A DNA stretch of 64,000 nt from Ensifer aridi (GCF_002078505.1 NZ_LUAV01000012.1:1177-65176), one strand, 5' to 3'; counted from the first letter of the stretch, positions 42,089-50,712 are shown. Notes: generated by a model not told the origin, from the sequence alone. A program made the numbers and translations.

Positions 42089-42475
42089 TCAAGGGATGAT
42101 TTCGTGTCCGTGCTCCTTCAGCGCCTGCACCGCCTTTTCAAGATCGAAGCCGGCGACGAAGACATAGTCGGTGCTGAAGGTTGAATTGGCAAAGACACCG
42201 ACCCCCGCCTCCGAAAGCGGCCGCAGGACCGACGAGAGGACGCCCGGAACGTCGAAGCTGAAATGCTGCTCGATACGCAAGCAGCGCCAGCCGAGGGAAC
42301 TCTGCACGCTTGAGGGGACGCGGGCGGCGCGACAGACGAGCGTCATCTCCTCGCGGGAACTCGACACCGTCCAGAACCCCGGCCCGGGCAGCCATTCCGG
42401 AATAGCGGACCCGATGTTCAGGCGGGTAATCGCATATTCGGCATCGACCAACCGGATCAGCAGTTTATGTGGCAT
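42089..42475 (-). CDS. ACT domain-containing protein
   Basis: A 128-residue protein of two tandem small domains. The C-terminal part (about 64-126, CLRIEQHFSFDVPGVLSSVLRPLSEAGVGVFANSTFSTDYVFV) is an ACT domain of the CASTOR/DUF2241 type, and the N-terminal part (YAITRLNIGSAIPEWLPG) its partner. Such proteins bind amino acids, but there is no catalytic domain. It lies 6 bases after the DUF2065 gene in the hflKC operon. Confidence 0.85.
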   Translation of the reverse strand: MPHKLLIRLVDAEYAITRLNIGSAIPEWLPGPGFWTVSSSREEMTLVCRAARVPSSVQSSLGWRCLRIEQHFSFDVPGVLSSVLRPLSEAGVGVFANSTFSTDYVFVAGFDLEKAVQALKEHGHEIIP

Positions 42476-42481
42476 TTCGCA

Positions 42482-42667
42482 TTATCCTCGAAGCAACCAA
42501 ACTAGTCCGACGCCAACGGCCACCGATGTCAATCCGGCCATTCGGAGCTGATGCTCAGGGACATACGGCAAACGCTTCGCCAATTCTACAAGAACCAAAG
42601 GGGCCAGTGCGTACACCAGCCCCTCGATGATCAGGAAAAATGCAAACCCGGTCAGGAAATCGGACAT
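42482..42667 (-). CDS. DUF2065 small membrane protein
   Basis: A 61-residue protein with two transmembrane helices (about 4-28 and 43-59) and the DUF2065 pattern FLIIEGLVYALAP, then LRMAGLTSVAVGVGLVWL. It begins 8 bases after hflC and ends 6 bases before the ACT gene. DUF2065 proteins are very often encoded next to hflKC and may associate with that membrane complex; this is context, not evidence of mechanism. Longer upstream frames to 42967 are antisense-like extensions over hflC. Confidence 0.88.
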   Translation of the reverse strand: MSDFLTGFAFFLIIEGLVYALAPLVLVELAKRLPYVPEHQLRMAGLTSVAVGVGLVWLLRG

Positions 42668-42674
42668 CGTCCGC

Positions 42675-43607
42675 TCAATCTCCGGTCGCAGGCGTCGTTG
42701 GCGCGGCTGGCGGTGCCGGTGGCGTCGCCCCATCTGCGCTGTTGAAATAACGGAAGAATTCCGAATGCGGCGACAGCACCACGGTTGTGTCCGGATTACC
42801 GATCGACTGCGTGTAGGCTGCCATCGAGCGGTAGAATTCGAAGAAGCCCGGATCACGCGTGAAGGCGTCGGCAAAAATCCCCGTCCGCTCAGCCTCGCCC
42901 TCGCCTCGAAGGATTTCCGAATCACGCTGGGCCTCCGCGATGATCTCCACCACCTGGCGATCGGCAATGGCGCGGCGGCGCTGGCCCTCTTCGTTACCGC
43001 GTGCGCGGATCAGTTCGGCTTCGGCGAGACGTTCAGCCTTCATCCGGTCGAAGGTTTGCTGCGAAACTTCCTGGGTCAGATCGGTGCGACGGATCCGCAC
43101 GTCCTCGATATTCAGGCCCAGCGATTCAGCGTCTGCCCTAAGGTCGGTCCGCACCTCGCGCATCATCGACGCGCGCTCATCCGAAAGAGCCGCCTCGAAG
43201 CCCCTGAGGCCGTAGACGCGGCGAAGCGAAGCATCGAGACGCGTGCGAAGGCGCGCTTCGGCCGACTCGCGATCGCCCGAGACCGTTTCGCGGAAGCGAC
43301 GGGCGTCCGCGATCCGGTAGACCACGAAGGCATCAACCTCGTAGAACTTGCCGCCGGAGACCTGCACGCGGATATTGTCGAGATCGAAGCGAAGCGCCTG
43401 GTCCTCGACATATTGCACGCGGTCTGCGTCCATGAAGGCGAAAGGAAGCTTGAAATAAAGGCCCGGCTCCGTCTTGACGGCGCGGATCTCGCCGAAGCGC
43501 ACGACGATTGCCTGCTGACGCTCGTTGACCACGAACACCGACGAATAGATGATGACCAGCACCGCGGCCAAGACGATCAGGATGATTGAACTGCGATTGT
43601 TGATCAT
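42675..43607 (-). CDS. hflC: Protease modulator HflC
   Basis: A 310-residue SPFH-domain protein with one N-terminal membrane anchor (about 6-26, SIILIVLAAVLVIIYSSVFVV) and a periplasmic band-7 domain (about 28-220). Helical motifs RTDLTQEVSQQTFDRMKAERLAEAE are typical. With HflK it forms a cage around FtsH and limits degradation of membrane proteins. The start overlaps the hflK stop by 4 bases. The C terminus has a Pro/Ala tail. Confidence 0.95.
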   Translation of the reverse strand: MINNRSSIILIVLAAVLVIIYSSVFVVNERQQAIVVRFGEIRAVKTEPGLYFKLPFAFMDADRVQYVEDQALRFDLDNIRVQVSGGKFYEVDAFVVYRIADARRFRETVSGDRESAEARLRTRLDASLRRVYGLRGFEAALSDERASMMREVRTDLRADAESLGLNIEDVRIRRTDLTQEVSQQTFDRMKAERLAEAELIRARGNEEGQRRRAIADRQVVEIIAEAQRDSEILRGEGEAERTGIFADAFTRDPGFFEFYRSMAAYTQSIGNPDTTVVLSPHSEFFRYFNSADGATPPAPPAAPTTPATGD

Positions 43608-44692
43608 TGGGTACCTCCCGACTGCGCGGGCCTGCCGATTTCCGTGAGCGGCAGGTAGGGCAGCACGCCCTGGCCGTTCTTCTCGTCGAGAATGACCTTC
43701 TTCGACTTGCCGAGAACATCCTGCATCGTTTCGAGATAAAGCCGCCTGCGCGTGACCTCGGGCGCCTTGGAATAGGCGTCATAGACCGAGATGAAGCGCT
43801 GCGCCTCACCCTGGGCTTCCTTGACGACGCGATCCTTGTAGGCGGCCGCCTCTTCACGGATCTGCGCACCCTGGCCGCGTGCCTTGCCGAGCACCTGGTT
43901 CGCGTACTGGTTGGCTTCCTCGACGAAGCGGTCCTCGTCCTGTTCGGCGCGCTGCACCTCATCGAACGCATCGGCGACTTCGCGCGGCGGCGCGGCATCC
44001 TCAATGGCAACCGTGTTGACCGAGATGCCGGCACCATAGCTGTCCATCGTCGCCTGAATCGTATTCTTCACGTCCGCGGCGATCGCCTGGCGATTGTCAC
44101 GGAAGATGTCCTGGGCCGGACGCCGGCCGACGACCTCGCGCATCGCGCTTTCGGCAACCTGCTGCAGCGTGTTGGCTGGATTCTCGACGTTGAAGAGATA
44201 GGCCTTCGGGTCGGTGACGGAGAAGAGAACCGAGAACTGGACGTTGACGATGTTCTGGTCCCCGGACAGCATCAGCCCGGCGTTGGACTGGCCGCCGACG
44301 CGACCGCCGATATTCTGCTGCTGCTCAGTCACCTTGACGAACTCGACCGTCTCGAATGGCCAGAAGTGGTAGTGGAGACCGGGCATGGAGATCTCTTCCT
44401 TCGGCTTGCCGAAGCGCATCTCGACGCCGCGTTCATCGGGCTGAACTGTGTAGATCGAATTGAGCAGGATGAAACCGAGGATCAGCAGGCCGACGATGAC
44501 GAATACGCCACCGTTGAAGCCTCCCGGCACTACGTTCTTCAACTGATCCTGGCCGCGCCGGATGATCTCTTCGAGATCCGGCGGACCACCTCTTCCGCCG
44601 CGCGGCCGATTGGGCCCCTGGCCCCATGGCCCCTGATTGCCGCCGCCGCCCCAAGGGCCGCCGCCGCCATTCTGATTGCTCCAGGGCATCAA
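43604..44692 (-). CDS. hflK: Protease modulator HflK
   Basis: A 362-residue SPFH protein. The N-terminal 45 residues are Gly/Pro/Asn-rich (a disordered cytosolic tail), followed by a transmembrane segment at about 62-82 (GVFVIVGLLILGFILLNSIYTV) and the band-7 domain (about 85-320). Motifs QPDERGVEMRFGK and AIAADVKNTIQATMDSYGAGI are family standard. First gene of hflK-hflC-DUF2065-ACT. No obvious promoter consensus was found in the 200 bases upstream. Confidence 0.95.
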   Translation of the reverse strand: MMPWSNQNGGGGPWGGGGNQGPWGQGPNRPRGGRGGPPDLEEIIRRGQDQLKNVVPGGFNGGVFVIVGLLILGFILLNSIYTVQPDERGVEMRFGKPKEEISMPGLHYHFWPFETVEFVKVTEQQQNIGGRVGGQSNAGLMLSGDQNIVNVQFSVLFSVTDPKAYLFNVENPANTLQQVAESAMREVVGRRPAQDIFRDNRQAIAADVKNTIQATMDSYGAGISVNTVAIEDAAPPREVADAFDEVQRAEQDEDRFVEEANQYANQVLGKARGQGAQIREEAAAYKDRVVKEAQGEAQRFISVYDAYSKAPEVTRRRLYLETMQDVLGKSKKVILDEKNGQGVLPYLPLTEIGRPAQSGGTQ

Positions 44693-44892
44693 AACCTCAC
44701 TTCAAAGGAACTCTCTCGCTGAACGCCCCGCAAGCATTGCGGCCGGTCACGATGTGAAACCCGTTATAGGTATCATCCTCATTGCTTTCAACGCGATACG
44801 GCCGAGTTCACGGTAAATGCGTTAAAATAGTTGGCGCTCATGCCCTGCCGGTAAGCGACAGAGGGATGAGAGCGGAAAATATCCTGGGGCTT

Positions 44893-45432
44893 TCAGCGAC
44901 CCGGCCGGTCTTTTCGTCGCCAGGTCACGAAATGCATCGCATGGCTATCCTTCTCGCCACGCGGCAGGTCCTCCTCCAGCACCTTTTCGAACACGGCCGG
45001 GTCGATGGCCGGAAAGCGGGTATCGCCCTCCACATCCGCCTGCACTTCAGTGACGTGGAGCACATCGGCCATGCCGATCGACTGACGGTAGATTTCGCCG
45101 CCGCCGATGATGCAGATTTCGTCTGCCGCGATCGCCGCCGCATGCCGCCGCGCGATCTCGAGCGCCGCCTCGAGCGAGGGCGCGACCTCGGCGCCTTCGG
45201 CGATGAAGTCGGGGTTGCGGCTGACGACGATGTTCGGCCGGCCGGGCAGTGGCCGGCCGAGAGAAGCCCAGGTTTTCCGCCCCATGATGACCGGTTTGCC
45301 GATCGTCAGCGCCTTGAAGCGCTTGAGATCGGTCGAAAGCCGCCACGGCAGGTCGCCTTCGCGGCCAATCACGCCGTTGGTCGCAACCGCGACGACGATG
45401 ACGAGCTTCGGTCCGATCCTCGCTTCAGTCAT
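44893..45432 (-). CDS. folA: Dihydrofolate reductase
   Basis: A 179-residue DHFR. NGVIGREGDLPWRLSTDLKRFKALTIGKPVIMGRKTW (about 18-54) contains the Met20-equivalent loop and the catalytic acidic residue region (D37), and ICIIGGGEIYRQSI (about 106-119) the cofactor-binding GG. It regenerates tetrahydrofolate used up by thymidylate synthase, encoded two genes upstream on the same strand. The start overlaps the GST gene by 8 bases. Confidence 0.96.
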   Translation of the reverse strand: MTEARIGPKLVIVVAVATNGVIGREGDLPWRLSTDLKRFKALTIGKPVIMGRKTWASLGRPLPGRPNIVVSRNPDFIAEGAEVAPSLEAALEIARRHAAAIAADEICIIGGGEIYRQSIGMADVLHVTEVQADVEGDTRFPAIDPAVFEKVLEEDLPRGEKDSHAMHFVTWRRKDRPGR

Positions 45433-46033
45433 GGAAGCCGCTCGGCTTGCTGTCGATCTCCCGCGCCCGCGCGAGCGCGGGGCGGTCGGTCACGACGCGA
45501 ATGTAGCGGTCGATGACCTCGCTTTCCGGCAGTATCTTGCGCATCCATTGCAGCGCGCTCGCGAGCAAAAGGTCGGCCCCGCTCATCTTTTCGCCGATGA
45601 GAAAGGGCTGGCGCGTCAGCACATCGATCACATGCGCGCACATTTCGGTATAGAGCCTCGCCAGCGCTGGATTGTTGACCGTGACGCCGGAAATATGGGC
45701 AAGCGCCGTCGGTTCGATTACGCCCGCGTAATAGGCAAGCCAGGAAAGATAGGCGCCGCGCTCAGGATGGCCCGGCGGCCGCCCGAGACTGCAGTCCGGA
45801 AAGAGATCCGTGAGATACTGCACGACGGCGGCCGATTCCCAGATCAGCGTTCCATCATGCAGAAGCGCCGGTACCTGCTTGTGGGGATGCGGATTGTTTT
45901 CGTCCGGTCCGCCGGATCCGTCCCAGCGGCGGATATCGACGTAGCGGATTTCGTATTCGGCGCCGAGTTCCTCGAGCAGCCAGATAATTCGCGACGAGCG
46001 CGACAAGGGCGCATGGATCAACGTCAGCATCAA
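45425..46033 (-). CDS. Glutathione S-transferase family protein
   Basis: A 202-residue GST. Thioredoxin-like N domain (about 3-80) starts LTLIHAPLSRSSRIIWLLEELGAEYE and has VPALLHDGTLIWESAAVVQYL (about 53-73, cis-Pro and the ESAAV glutathione site); the C domain is all-helical (about 88-195). S12 is a plausible catalytic serine. It lies between thyA and folA and overlaps folA by 8 bases, so it is part of that operon. Substrate is unknown. Confidence 0.92.
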   Translation of the reverse strand: MMLTLIHAPLSRSSRIIWLLEELGAEYEIRYVDIRRWDGSGGPDENNPHPHKQVPALLHDGTLIWESAAVVQYLTDLFPDCSLGRPPGHPERGAYLSWLAYYAGVIEPTALAHISGVTVNNPALARLYTEMCAHVIDVLTRQPFLIGEKMSGADLLLASALQWMRKILPESEVIDRYIRVVTDRPALARAREIDSKPSGFHD

Positions 46034-46177
46034 AACCTCCCGTCATCCCGGCTACGGCCGGTTATCCGAAGCATGGCTCTTCCGAACGAGCCAGACTCCG
46101 CTTCTTGATTGCAAACATATGGGCTGCCTTTGGCAAATCCACTCGAGGCCCGGATTTCGCAGGCATCCGGCTCGCGA

Positions 46178-46972
46178 TCAAACCGCGACCGGCGCCTTGA
46201 TATGTGAATCGGCTTCGTAGCCGACGAGCTGAAAGTCCTCGAATTTAAAGGAAAATATATCCTTGACCGCCGGATTGATCTCCATTCTCGGCAGCGCATT
46301 CGGCGTTCTCTCGAGCTGCAGCCGCGCCTGCTCGAAGTGGTTGTGATAGATATGCGCGTCACCGAGCGTGTGGACGAAATCGCCGGCTTTGAGCCCCGTC
46401 ACCTGCGCCACCATCATCGTCAGCAAGGCGTAGGAGGCGATGTTGAAAGGTACGCCGAGGAAGATATCAGCAGAACGCTGATAGAGCTGGCAGGAGAGCT
46501 TGCCGTCCGCCACGTAGAACTGGAAAAGGCAGTGGCAGGGCGGCAGCGCCATTTCGTCGACAAGCGCTGGATTCCACGCCGAAACGATATGACGGCGGGA
46601 GTTCGGGTTGGTTTTCAAGCCCTCGATAAGCGCTGCGATCTGGTCGATATGGCCGCCGTCGGGCGTCGGCCAGGATCGCCACTGATAGCCGTAGACGGGC
46701 CCGAGTTCGCCCTTTTCGTCCGCCCATTCGTCCCAGATGCTGACACCGTTCTCCTTGAGGTAGGCGATATTCGTATCGCCTTTCAGAAACCACAGCAGTT
46801 CGTGGATGATCGACCGCAGATGCAGCTTCTTGGTGGTCAGCACTGGGAAGCCCTTCGAAAGGTCGAAACGCATCTGATAACCGAAGACGGAGCGTGTGCC
46901 GGTGCCGGTGCGGTCGCCGCGGTCGGTTCCCGTTGTCATCACATGTTCAAGGAGATCGAGATATTGCCGCAT
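46178..46972 (-). CDS. thyA: Thymidylate synthase
   Basis: A 264-residue Thy[15 protein letters not shown] (18-31) binds folate/phosphate, [12 protein letters not shown] carries nucleophile C146, and [20 protein letters not shown] (about 165-184) binds dUMP, with DAHIYHNH (about 205-212). Length matches the E. coli enzyme exactly, which supports the ATG at 46972 over 47005. It converts dUMP to dTMP, consuming methylene-THF, and begins the thyA-gst-folA set. Confidence 0.97.
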   Translation of the reverse strand: MRQYLDLLEHVMTTGTDRGDRTGTGTRSVFGYQMRFDLSKGFPVLTTKKLHLRSIIHELLWFLKGDTNIAYLKENGVSIWDEWADEKGELGPVYGYQWRSWPTPDGGHIDQIAALIEGLKTNPNSRRHIVSAWNPALVDEMALPPCHCLFQFYVADGKLSCQLYQRSADIFLGVPFNIASYALLTMMVAQVTGLKAGDFVHTLGDAHIYHNHFEQARLQLERTPNALPRMEINPAVKDIFSFKFEDFQLVGYEADSHIKAPVAV

Positions 46973-47171
46973 ACTTGTTCGCCGCCGATTCGTTTGTCCG
47001 CTCAAAAATAGGTCGAACCGACGCGCGAACCAATGGTCCGGATGCGTTTTCCTACAGATTGATGCGCCGTGAAGGTGTGCGCCGCCACCGATGATGGCGC
47101 ACTGCGGATACAGCCCCGAACCCAGGCGTTCCTGTGCAGCACCTCGGCGGCTGCGGAATTGCCGGCGGCGA

Positions 47172-47390
47172 TCACTTCGAAGGACGCCGGTTGGCGGCGT
47201 GGTCCTGATATTGTTCGTTTCTCACCGCCCTTTCATCCAGGCCGCGCGTATCGGAATGCTGCGCTTTGTCCCGGTTGGAAAGGACGTCGTTTTCGCCCAA
47301 AACGCCCTGCTTCACTTCCGTCTGGGCGCCGCTTCCAGAACCCTTGCCCTTGTCCGGTTTCCCGACGTTCTTGCGACTGGCGTGAGCCAT
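47172..47390 (-). CDS. Tiny hydrophilic protein A (72 residues)
   Basis: A 72-residue protein rich in Gly, Lys, Asp, Asn, Gln with no hydrophobic core ([19 protein letters not shown], then [10 protein letters not shown] at the end), so probably intrinsically disordered. AAGGAG lies six bases before the ATG. It is the third of three small, similar-in-composition genes on this strand; the cluster seems stress-related because the first gene has an EcfG-type promoter. No family recognised with confidence. Confidence 0.68.
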   Translation of the reverse strand: MAHASRKNVGKPDKGKGSGSGAQTEVKQGVLGENDVLSNRDKAQHSDTRGLDERAVRNEQYQDHAANRRPSK

Positions 47391-47431
47391 GGTCCGTCTC
47401 CTTCGGCTGTCTCTATGGCTGGGTGGGACGT

Positions 47432-47677
47432 TCAGTTTTCAGCACCCTTGTGGTGTCTGCTTTCCTGATTTTTGCCGCGCGGCATGCTGCGATCGTCATC
47501 GCTCTCGCGCGCGTCGCTGTGCTCGGTGTCGAGGCTCCGACCCTTGCGCTGGGCCCTCCGCAATGCCTCGGAACGATGCAGGTCCGCCTCGGCATTGAAA
47601 TCCTTGTCCGCATTCGACGTATCCTCGCGGCCCTGGATTATGCGCCGCTGCTGCTCTTGCGTCTTTCTGCCGACCAT
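47432..47677 (-). CDS. Tiny hydrophilic protein B (81 residues)
   Basis: An 81-residue, highly charged protein (Arg, Asp, Glu, Gln, Ser), including EADLHRSEALRRAQRKGRSL and a DDDRSMPRGKNQ tail, without hydrophobic segments. AGGAG is eight bases before the ATG. It begins 11 bases after the preceding small gene ends and is probably cotranscribed with it. No known domain seen. Confidence 0.65.
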   Translation of the reverse strand: MVGRKTQEQQRRIIQGREDTSNADKDFNAEADLHRSEALRRAQRKGRSLDTEHSDARESDDDRSMPRGKNQESRHHKGAEN

Positions 47678-47688
47678 TGCCTTTGCTC

Positions 47689-47895
47689 CTATTTGTTCGT
47701 CCGACCCCGCTGGCGCGGGTTCGCGCCGCCCTGAGCGGTTACGTCGTTCGCAACGTCACCTTCGATGGTGTTGCCGCGTTTCAGGAGTTCGTAATCGGAC
47801 GGTCCTTTGATGCCTTTGCTACGGCCGATCCCGGGGTCCTGCTTCAGGTCCTTGTCACTGGGATGGCGTGTCTTCGGATGCTTTGATGAGGTCAT
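47689..47895 (-). CDS. Tiny hydrophilic protein C (68 residues)
   Basis: A 68-residue polar protein (SSKHPKTRHPSDKDLKQDPG, GPSDYELLKRGNTIEGDVAN, GGANPRQRGRTNK). AGGAGGA is six bases before the ATG. A promoter fitting the general-stress sigma factor consensus is about 70 bases upstream, and genes B and A follow, so this is probably the first gene of a small stress operon. Composition suggests disorder; function is unknown. Confidence 0.7.
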   Translation of the reverse strand: MTSSKHPKTRHPSDKDLKQDPGIGRSKGIKGPSDYELLKRGNTIEGDVANDVTAQGGANPRQRGRTNK

Positions 47896-47964
47896 CGAGC
47901 TTCCTCCTGCGCTTTTGAATTGCTGGCGCCCCCCGCTTGACGGTCAGTCGTCGTTCTCCCGGTT

Positions 47965-47989
47965 AACCGCACCCAGCCGCGAATGTTCC
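47965..47989 (-). promoter_or_regulatory. EcfG/RpoE2-type general stress promoter
   Basis: GGAAC (47989-47985) and GGTT (47968-47965) are separated by 16 bases on the minus strand, matching GGAAC-N16/17-(C/G)GTT. The first tiny gene starts about 70 bases downstream. A plus-strand lookalike before 48123 (GGAAAC) does not fit. Confidence 0.65.
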
Positions 47990-48122
47990 GTAATGGGTCC
48001 GATTGCTGCAGGTGGTGACGAGAGACGCGCTTGTTCGACAGAAGGGAAACAATCTCGGCGGACGATTGTTAGGCCTTATTGAATCAGATCGAACGTTCCA
48101 GCAAAACACCAGGGAGGTGACC

Positions 48123-48569
48123 ATGAGCGCGACAGGTCTCGACGTCTTCGACAAAACCCTACAAACGACCAATATCTGGCTCGGCGAAATCATGGAGCAT
48201 CACGGGCCCGACCGAAAAGTGGCGTGGCACATTCTGAATGTCGTGCTGCGGGCGTTGCGGGACAGGCTCCCCCCGGAAGTCGCCGCCCATCTCGGCGCGG
48301 AACTACCCCTGCTCGTTCGAGGCGCCTATTACGATCAATACCGCCCCAACCATCAGCCGGATAAGGCAACCCGCTCACTCGACGAGTTTCTCGCCACGAT
48401 CGCGGACGGACTGAAGAATACGCGGCCGGTCAACCCGACCGAGGCGGCGAAAGCAGTCTTCCAGGTGCTGGCGCGGCACGTCGATCTTGGCCAGACGAAA
48501 AAAGTACGCGACACCTTACCGAAAGAAATCCGGGCTCTTTGGCCCGACAGCGTTGGCGCAAGCGGATAG
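48123..48569 (+). CDS. DUF2267 domain protein
   Basis: A 148-residue all-helical protein of the DUF2267 family. Two related helical repeats are visible: LDVFDKTLQTTNIWLGEIMEHHGPDRKVAWHILNVVLRALRDRLPPEVAAHLGAELPLLVRGAYYD (about 5-72) and EFLATIADGLKNTRPVNPTEAAKAVFQVLARHVDLGQTKKVRDTLPKEIRALW (about 88-140), cited here only by range. GGGAGG lies six bases before the ATG. Members are common in stress-linked clusters; biochemical role unknown. Confidence 0.85.
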   Translation: MSATGLDVFDKTLQTTNIWLGEIMEHHGPDRKVAWHILNVVLRALRDRLPPEVAAHLGAELPLLVRGAYYDQYRPNHQPDKATRSLDEFLATIADGLKNTRPVNPTEAAKAVFQVLARHVDLGQTKKVRDTLPKEIRALWPDSVGASG

Positions 48570-48783
48570 AGAGAGAGGCCGTGAAGATGACTTCGCCTGC
48601 CCCGTAGAAGAGTGAGAGCGGCCGAGGCTCCCTTCAACGGCGGCAGCAGACACTTGGGCTCCCTCGCCCAAGCATCCGAGAGACCGGCACCCACGCCTCG
48701 TCGCATGTTTCTTCGGGGAAACTGTGAAGCTTGTCCCGGCCGGCGCACGGCGCCAGCCGGAAACATAACTGATCGCGCCTCGA

Positions 48784-49092
48784 TCAAAGCGCCTGAAGCT
48801 TGCCGAGATTCTTGGCGACCAGATAGTAGAAGGTCACGCGCGATTTCGAGCGATCATCCGCCATCGCCTGGGCGGCCGCCGCAATCGCCGCATCCGCCTC
48901 AACCCCATCTACGCCGAGCTTCTTCTCGCACCATTTTTCCTTGACGCGCTCGAGTTCCTTGGGGTCCGACGCGGAAACGAGGGCGGAATCCTTGTTGCGA
49001 AGCGCTATGCCAAGATGGCGCACGATCTTGTTGACAACTGCTTCGTCGGCGGCGCTGTCGTATTTCTGCACGTCTGCGAGATAATCGCTCAT
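48784..49092 (-). CDS. DUF2853 family protein
   Basis: A 102-residue helical protein of the DUF2853 family, beginning SDYLADVQKYDSAADEAVVN and ending in VTFYYLVAKNLGKLQAL. The KWCEKKLGV segment (about 53-61) is conserved in the family as I recall. The ATG at 49092 is preferred over 49110. Known only structurally, as a small helical bundle. It is divergent from ssrA with about 140 bases between. Confidence 0.85.
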   Translation of the reverse strand: MSDYLADVQKYDSAADEAVVNKIVRHLGIALRNKDSALVSASDPKELERVKEKWCEKKLGVDGVEADAAIAAAAQAMADDRSKSRVTFYYLVAKNLGKLQAL

Positions 49093-49229
49093 GATGCCTC
49101 CACTTTGCACTTGCTCCGAAAAGCTGCCGCCCTTCCTCGCGAATTGCGTGCAGCAACCGAAGTCTTTTCACGCTTCTCTTGCATGTCAAGGCGTTTTGAG
49201 GCGGACCGCCTCAGCCTGACACATATCCT

Positions 49230-49610
49230 CACTTTCTCTGTCGATGGCCCTTTTCTTGGGCACCGGAAGCACCTATATGACGGATGCCGCTTTCGGGCGG
49301 CTATGGCGATAAACTGGCGATGCAATAAACCCATTGGACCCGGGGGCGGTACCCGGCGCCTCCACCAAAAACCGGCCCTGAAGCGCGGCCGGCTTTTGAT
49401 GGGGGCGAAATAGGATCGACAAGGGTGTAAAGATCGACCTTTTGCTCGGCATTGTACCACCGTTATCGGGCTAAACTAATAGTTGCAAACGACAACTATG
49501 CTGAAGCACGTCTCGCTGCCTAACGGCGGTGCGGCACTTCAAATCAAGTCCTTCCGGGTAGCACCGTAAGGCGGGGTCCGAAGGCACCTGGCAACAGAAG
49601 CCTTCACCTT
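49230..49610 (+). ncRNA. ssrA: Permuted two-piece tmRNA (ssrA)
   Basis: The 3' acceptor part comes first and ends with the encoded CCA at 49365-49367; its T-arm is CCGGG-GGCGGTA-CCCGG (49340-49356). After a spacer of about 33 bases the 5' coding part starts with GGGGGCG at 49401, which pairs with CGCCTCC (one wobble) to form the acceptor stem. The tag frame is at 49485-49523. Rescues stalled ribosomes with SmpB. This order is the alphaproteobacterial permuted form. Both outer ends are approximate. Confidence 0.95.
49485..49523 (+). other. tmRNA tag reading frame
   Basis: GCA resume codon through TAA, encoding ANDNYAEARLAA. The terminal LAA is the ClpX recognition end, and the N-terminal ANDNY part is the segment bound by SspB, whose gene follows about 290 bases later. 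Confidence 0.95.
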
Positions 49611-49720
49611 CTCCCCTGTCGTGAAATGGTCTATAGATGCTCGATAATTGACTCGTCATAAACGGACGGGCAATGAAAGAGCAGACGATGGCGCCGCTCA
49701 TCCTTGGAGACGCAAGTCTC

Positions 49721-49748
49721 GTGTAGCGCCTTGAATCGCTGCGTGATT
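49721..49748. repeat. Partial RIME-like fragment
   Basis: GTGTAGCGCCTTGAATCGCTGCGTG matches the junction between two modules of the 10.7-kb composite (CTGTAGCACTTTGAATCGCTGCATG) with a few changes. Only this piece is present. Confidence 0.55.
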
Positions 49749-49813
49749 TTCCCGAATGGATTTCCGGTCGGAGAATCATGCAAGACAATGACTTTGAAGA
49801 GAACGGGGATCAT

Positions 49814-50332
49814 ATGGGCCAGGACCACATACGCTACGACATTCTGGCGCAGGACGCGCTTCGGGGCGTCATTCGCAAGGTGTTGGCCGAAGTCGCCGCC
49901 ACGGGCCATCTGCCCGGTGACCACCATTTCTTCATTACCTTCCTGACCGGCGCTCCCGGCGTACGCCTCTCGCAGCATCTCAAGGCTAAGTATCCGGAGC
50001 AGATGACGATCGTCGTCCAGCATCAGTTCTGGGATTTGAAGGTCACCGAGACCGGCTTCGAAATCGGTCTCTCGTTCTCGGACACGCCGGAGAAGCTGGT
50101 GATCCCCTTCAATGCGATTCGCGGTTTCTACGATCCCTCGGTCAATTTCGAGCTGGAGTTCGATGTTCCAGCCGGTGAGGATGAAGAGGCTGAATCGGCG
50201 GAAATCACAGCCTATCCGCTCAGCGAAGACGACGATGCGCTGGAGGACAAGAGTTCCGAAAAGCCGGAGGGTGGTCCGAAGGGCGGCGGCGCCTCCGTCG
50301 TCTCACTCGATTCCTTCCGCAAGAAGAACTAA
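49814..50332 (+). CDS. sspB: ClpXP adaptor SspB, alphaproteobacterial type
   Basis: A 172-residue adaptor that tethers ssrA-tagged proteins to ClpXP. The substrate-binding domain (about 1-115) includes IRYDILAQDALRGVIRKVL, HFFITFLTGAPGVRLS and GFEIGLSFSDTPEKLVIPF. A flexible acidic linker (about 120-155) leads to the C-terminal peptide SVVSLDSFRKKN, which fits the ClpX-docking tail. The ATG at 49814 begins the conserved sequence; another at 49778 adds 12 acidic residues. It lies directly downstream of ssrA. Confidence 0.93.
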   Translation: MGQDHIRYDILAQDALRGVIRKVLAEVAATGHLPGDHHFFITFLTGAPGVRLSQHLKAKYPEQMTIVVQHQFWDLKVTETGFEIGLSFSDTPEKLVIPFNAIRGFYDPSVNFELEFDVPAGEDEEAESAEITAYPLSEDDDALEDKSSEKPEGGPKGGGASVVSLDSFRKKN

Positions 50333-50354
50333 GCGCCCGGAGAGGTACGGGGCC

Positions 50355-50585
50355 ATGAGCGGCGACGTCATCAATCTGCGTCAGTTCCGCAAGAAGCAGA
50401 CCCGGGCCGACAAAGAGAAGCAGGCCGAGCAGAACCGTACCGCTTTCGGCCGCAGCAAGGCCGAGAAGGCGCTGACGAAAGCCCTGAACGAAAAGGCCGC
50501 GAAGGCACTCGATCAGGGCCGGCTGGAGAAATCACCGGGCACTGCAGCGCCGCGCGAAGGCTTTCCCGACCGCAAGAAGCCGTGA
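50355..50585 (+). CDS. DUF4169 small basic protein
   Basis: A 76-residue Lys/Ala-rich protein starting MSGDVINLRQFRKKQTRADK, the DUF4169 signature, followed by RSKAEKALTKALNEKAAKAL and a basic tail. Start is 22 bases after the sspB stop with GAGGTACGG before it, so the two probably share a transcript. Predicted helical; function unknown. The opening VINLRQFRKK resembles the SspB C-terminal VVSLDSFRKK. Confidence 0.83.
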   Translation: MSGDVINLRQFRKKQTRADKEKQAEQNRTAFGRSKAEKALTKALNEKAAKALDQGRLEKSPGTAAPREGFPDRKKP

Positions 50586-50712
50586 TCGATTTTGCAGGAA
50601 TGCTGGCGGCAGACCGCGCAAGCTTCCGGACGATCCTGCTCCAGCCCCAGCCCCCGAAAGTGATTCCGAGGCAAGAACTTAGTGCCATTTCGGGAATCGG
50701 AATGCCAACTGC

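Noticed and set aside
48048..48075. General-stress promoter before the DUF2267 gene
   Set aside because: The element reads GGAAAC rather than GGAAC, and the spacing to GTT works only with that extra base.
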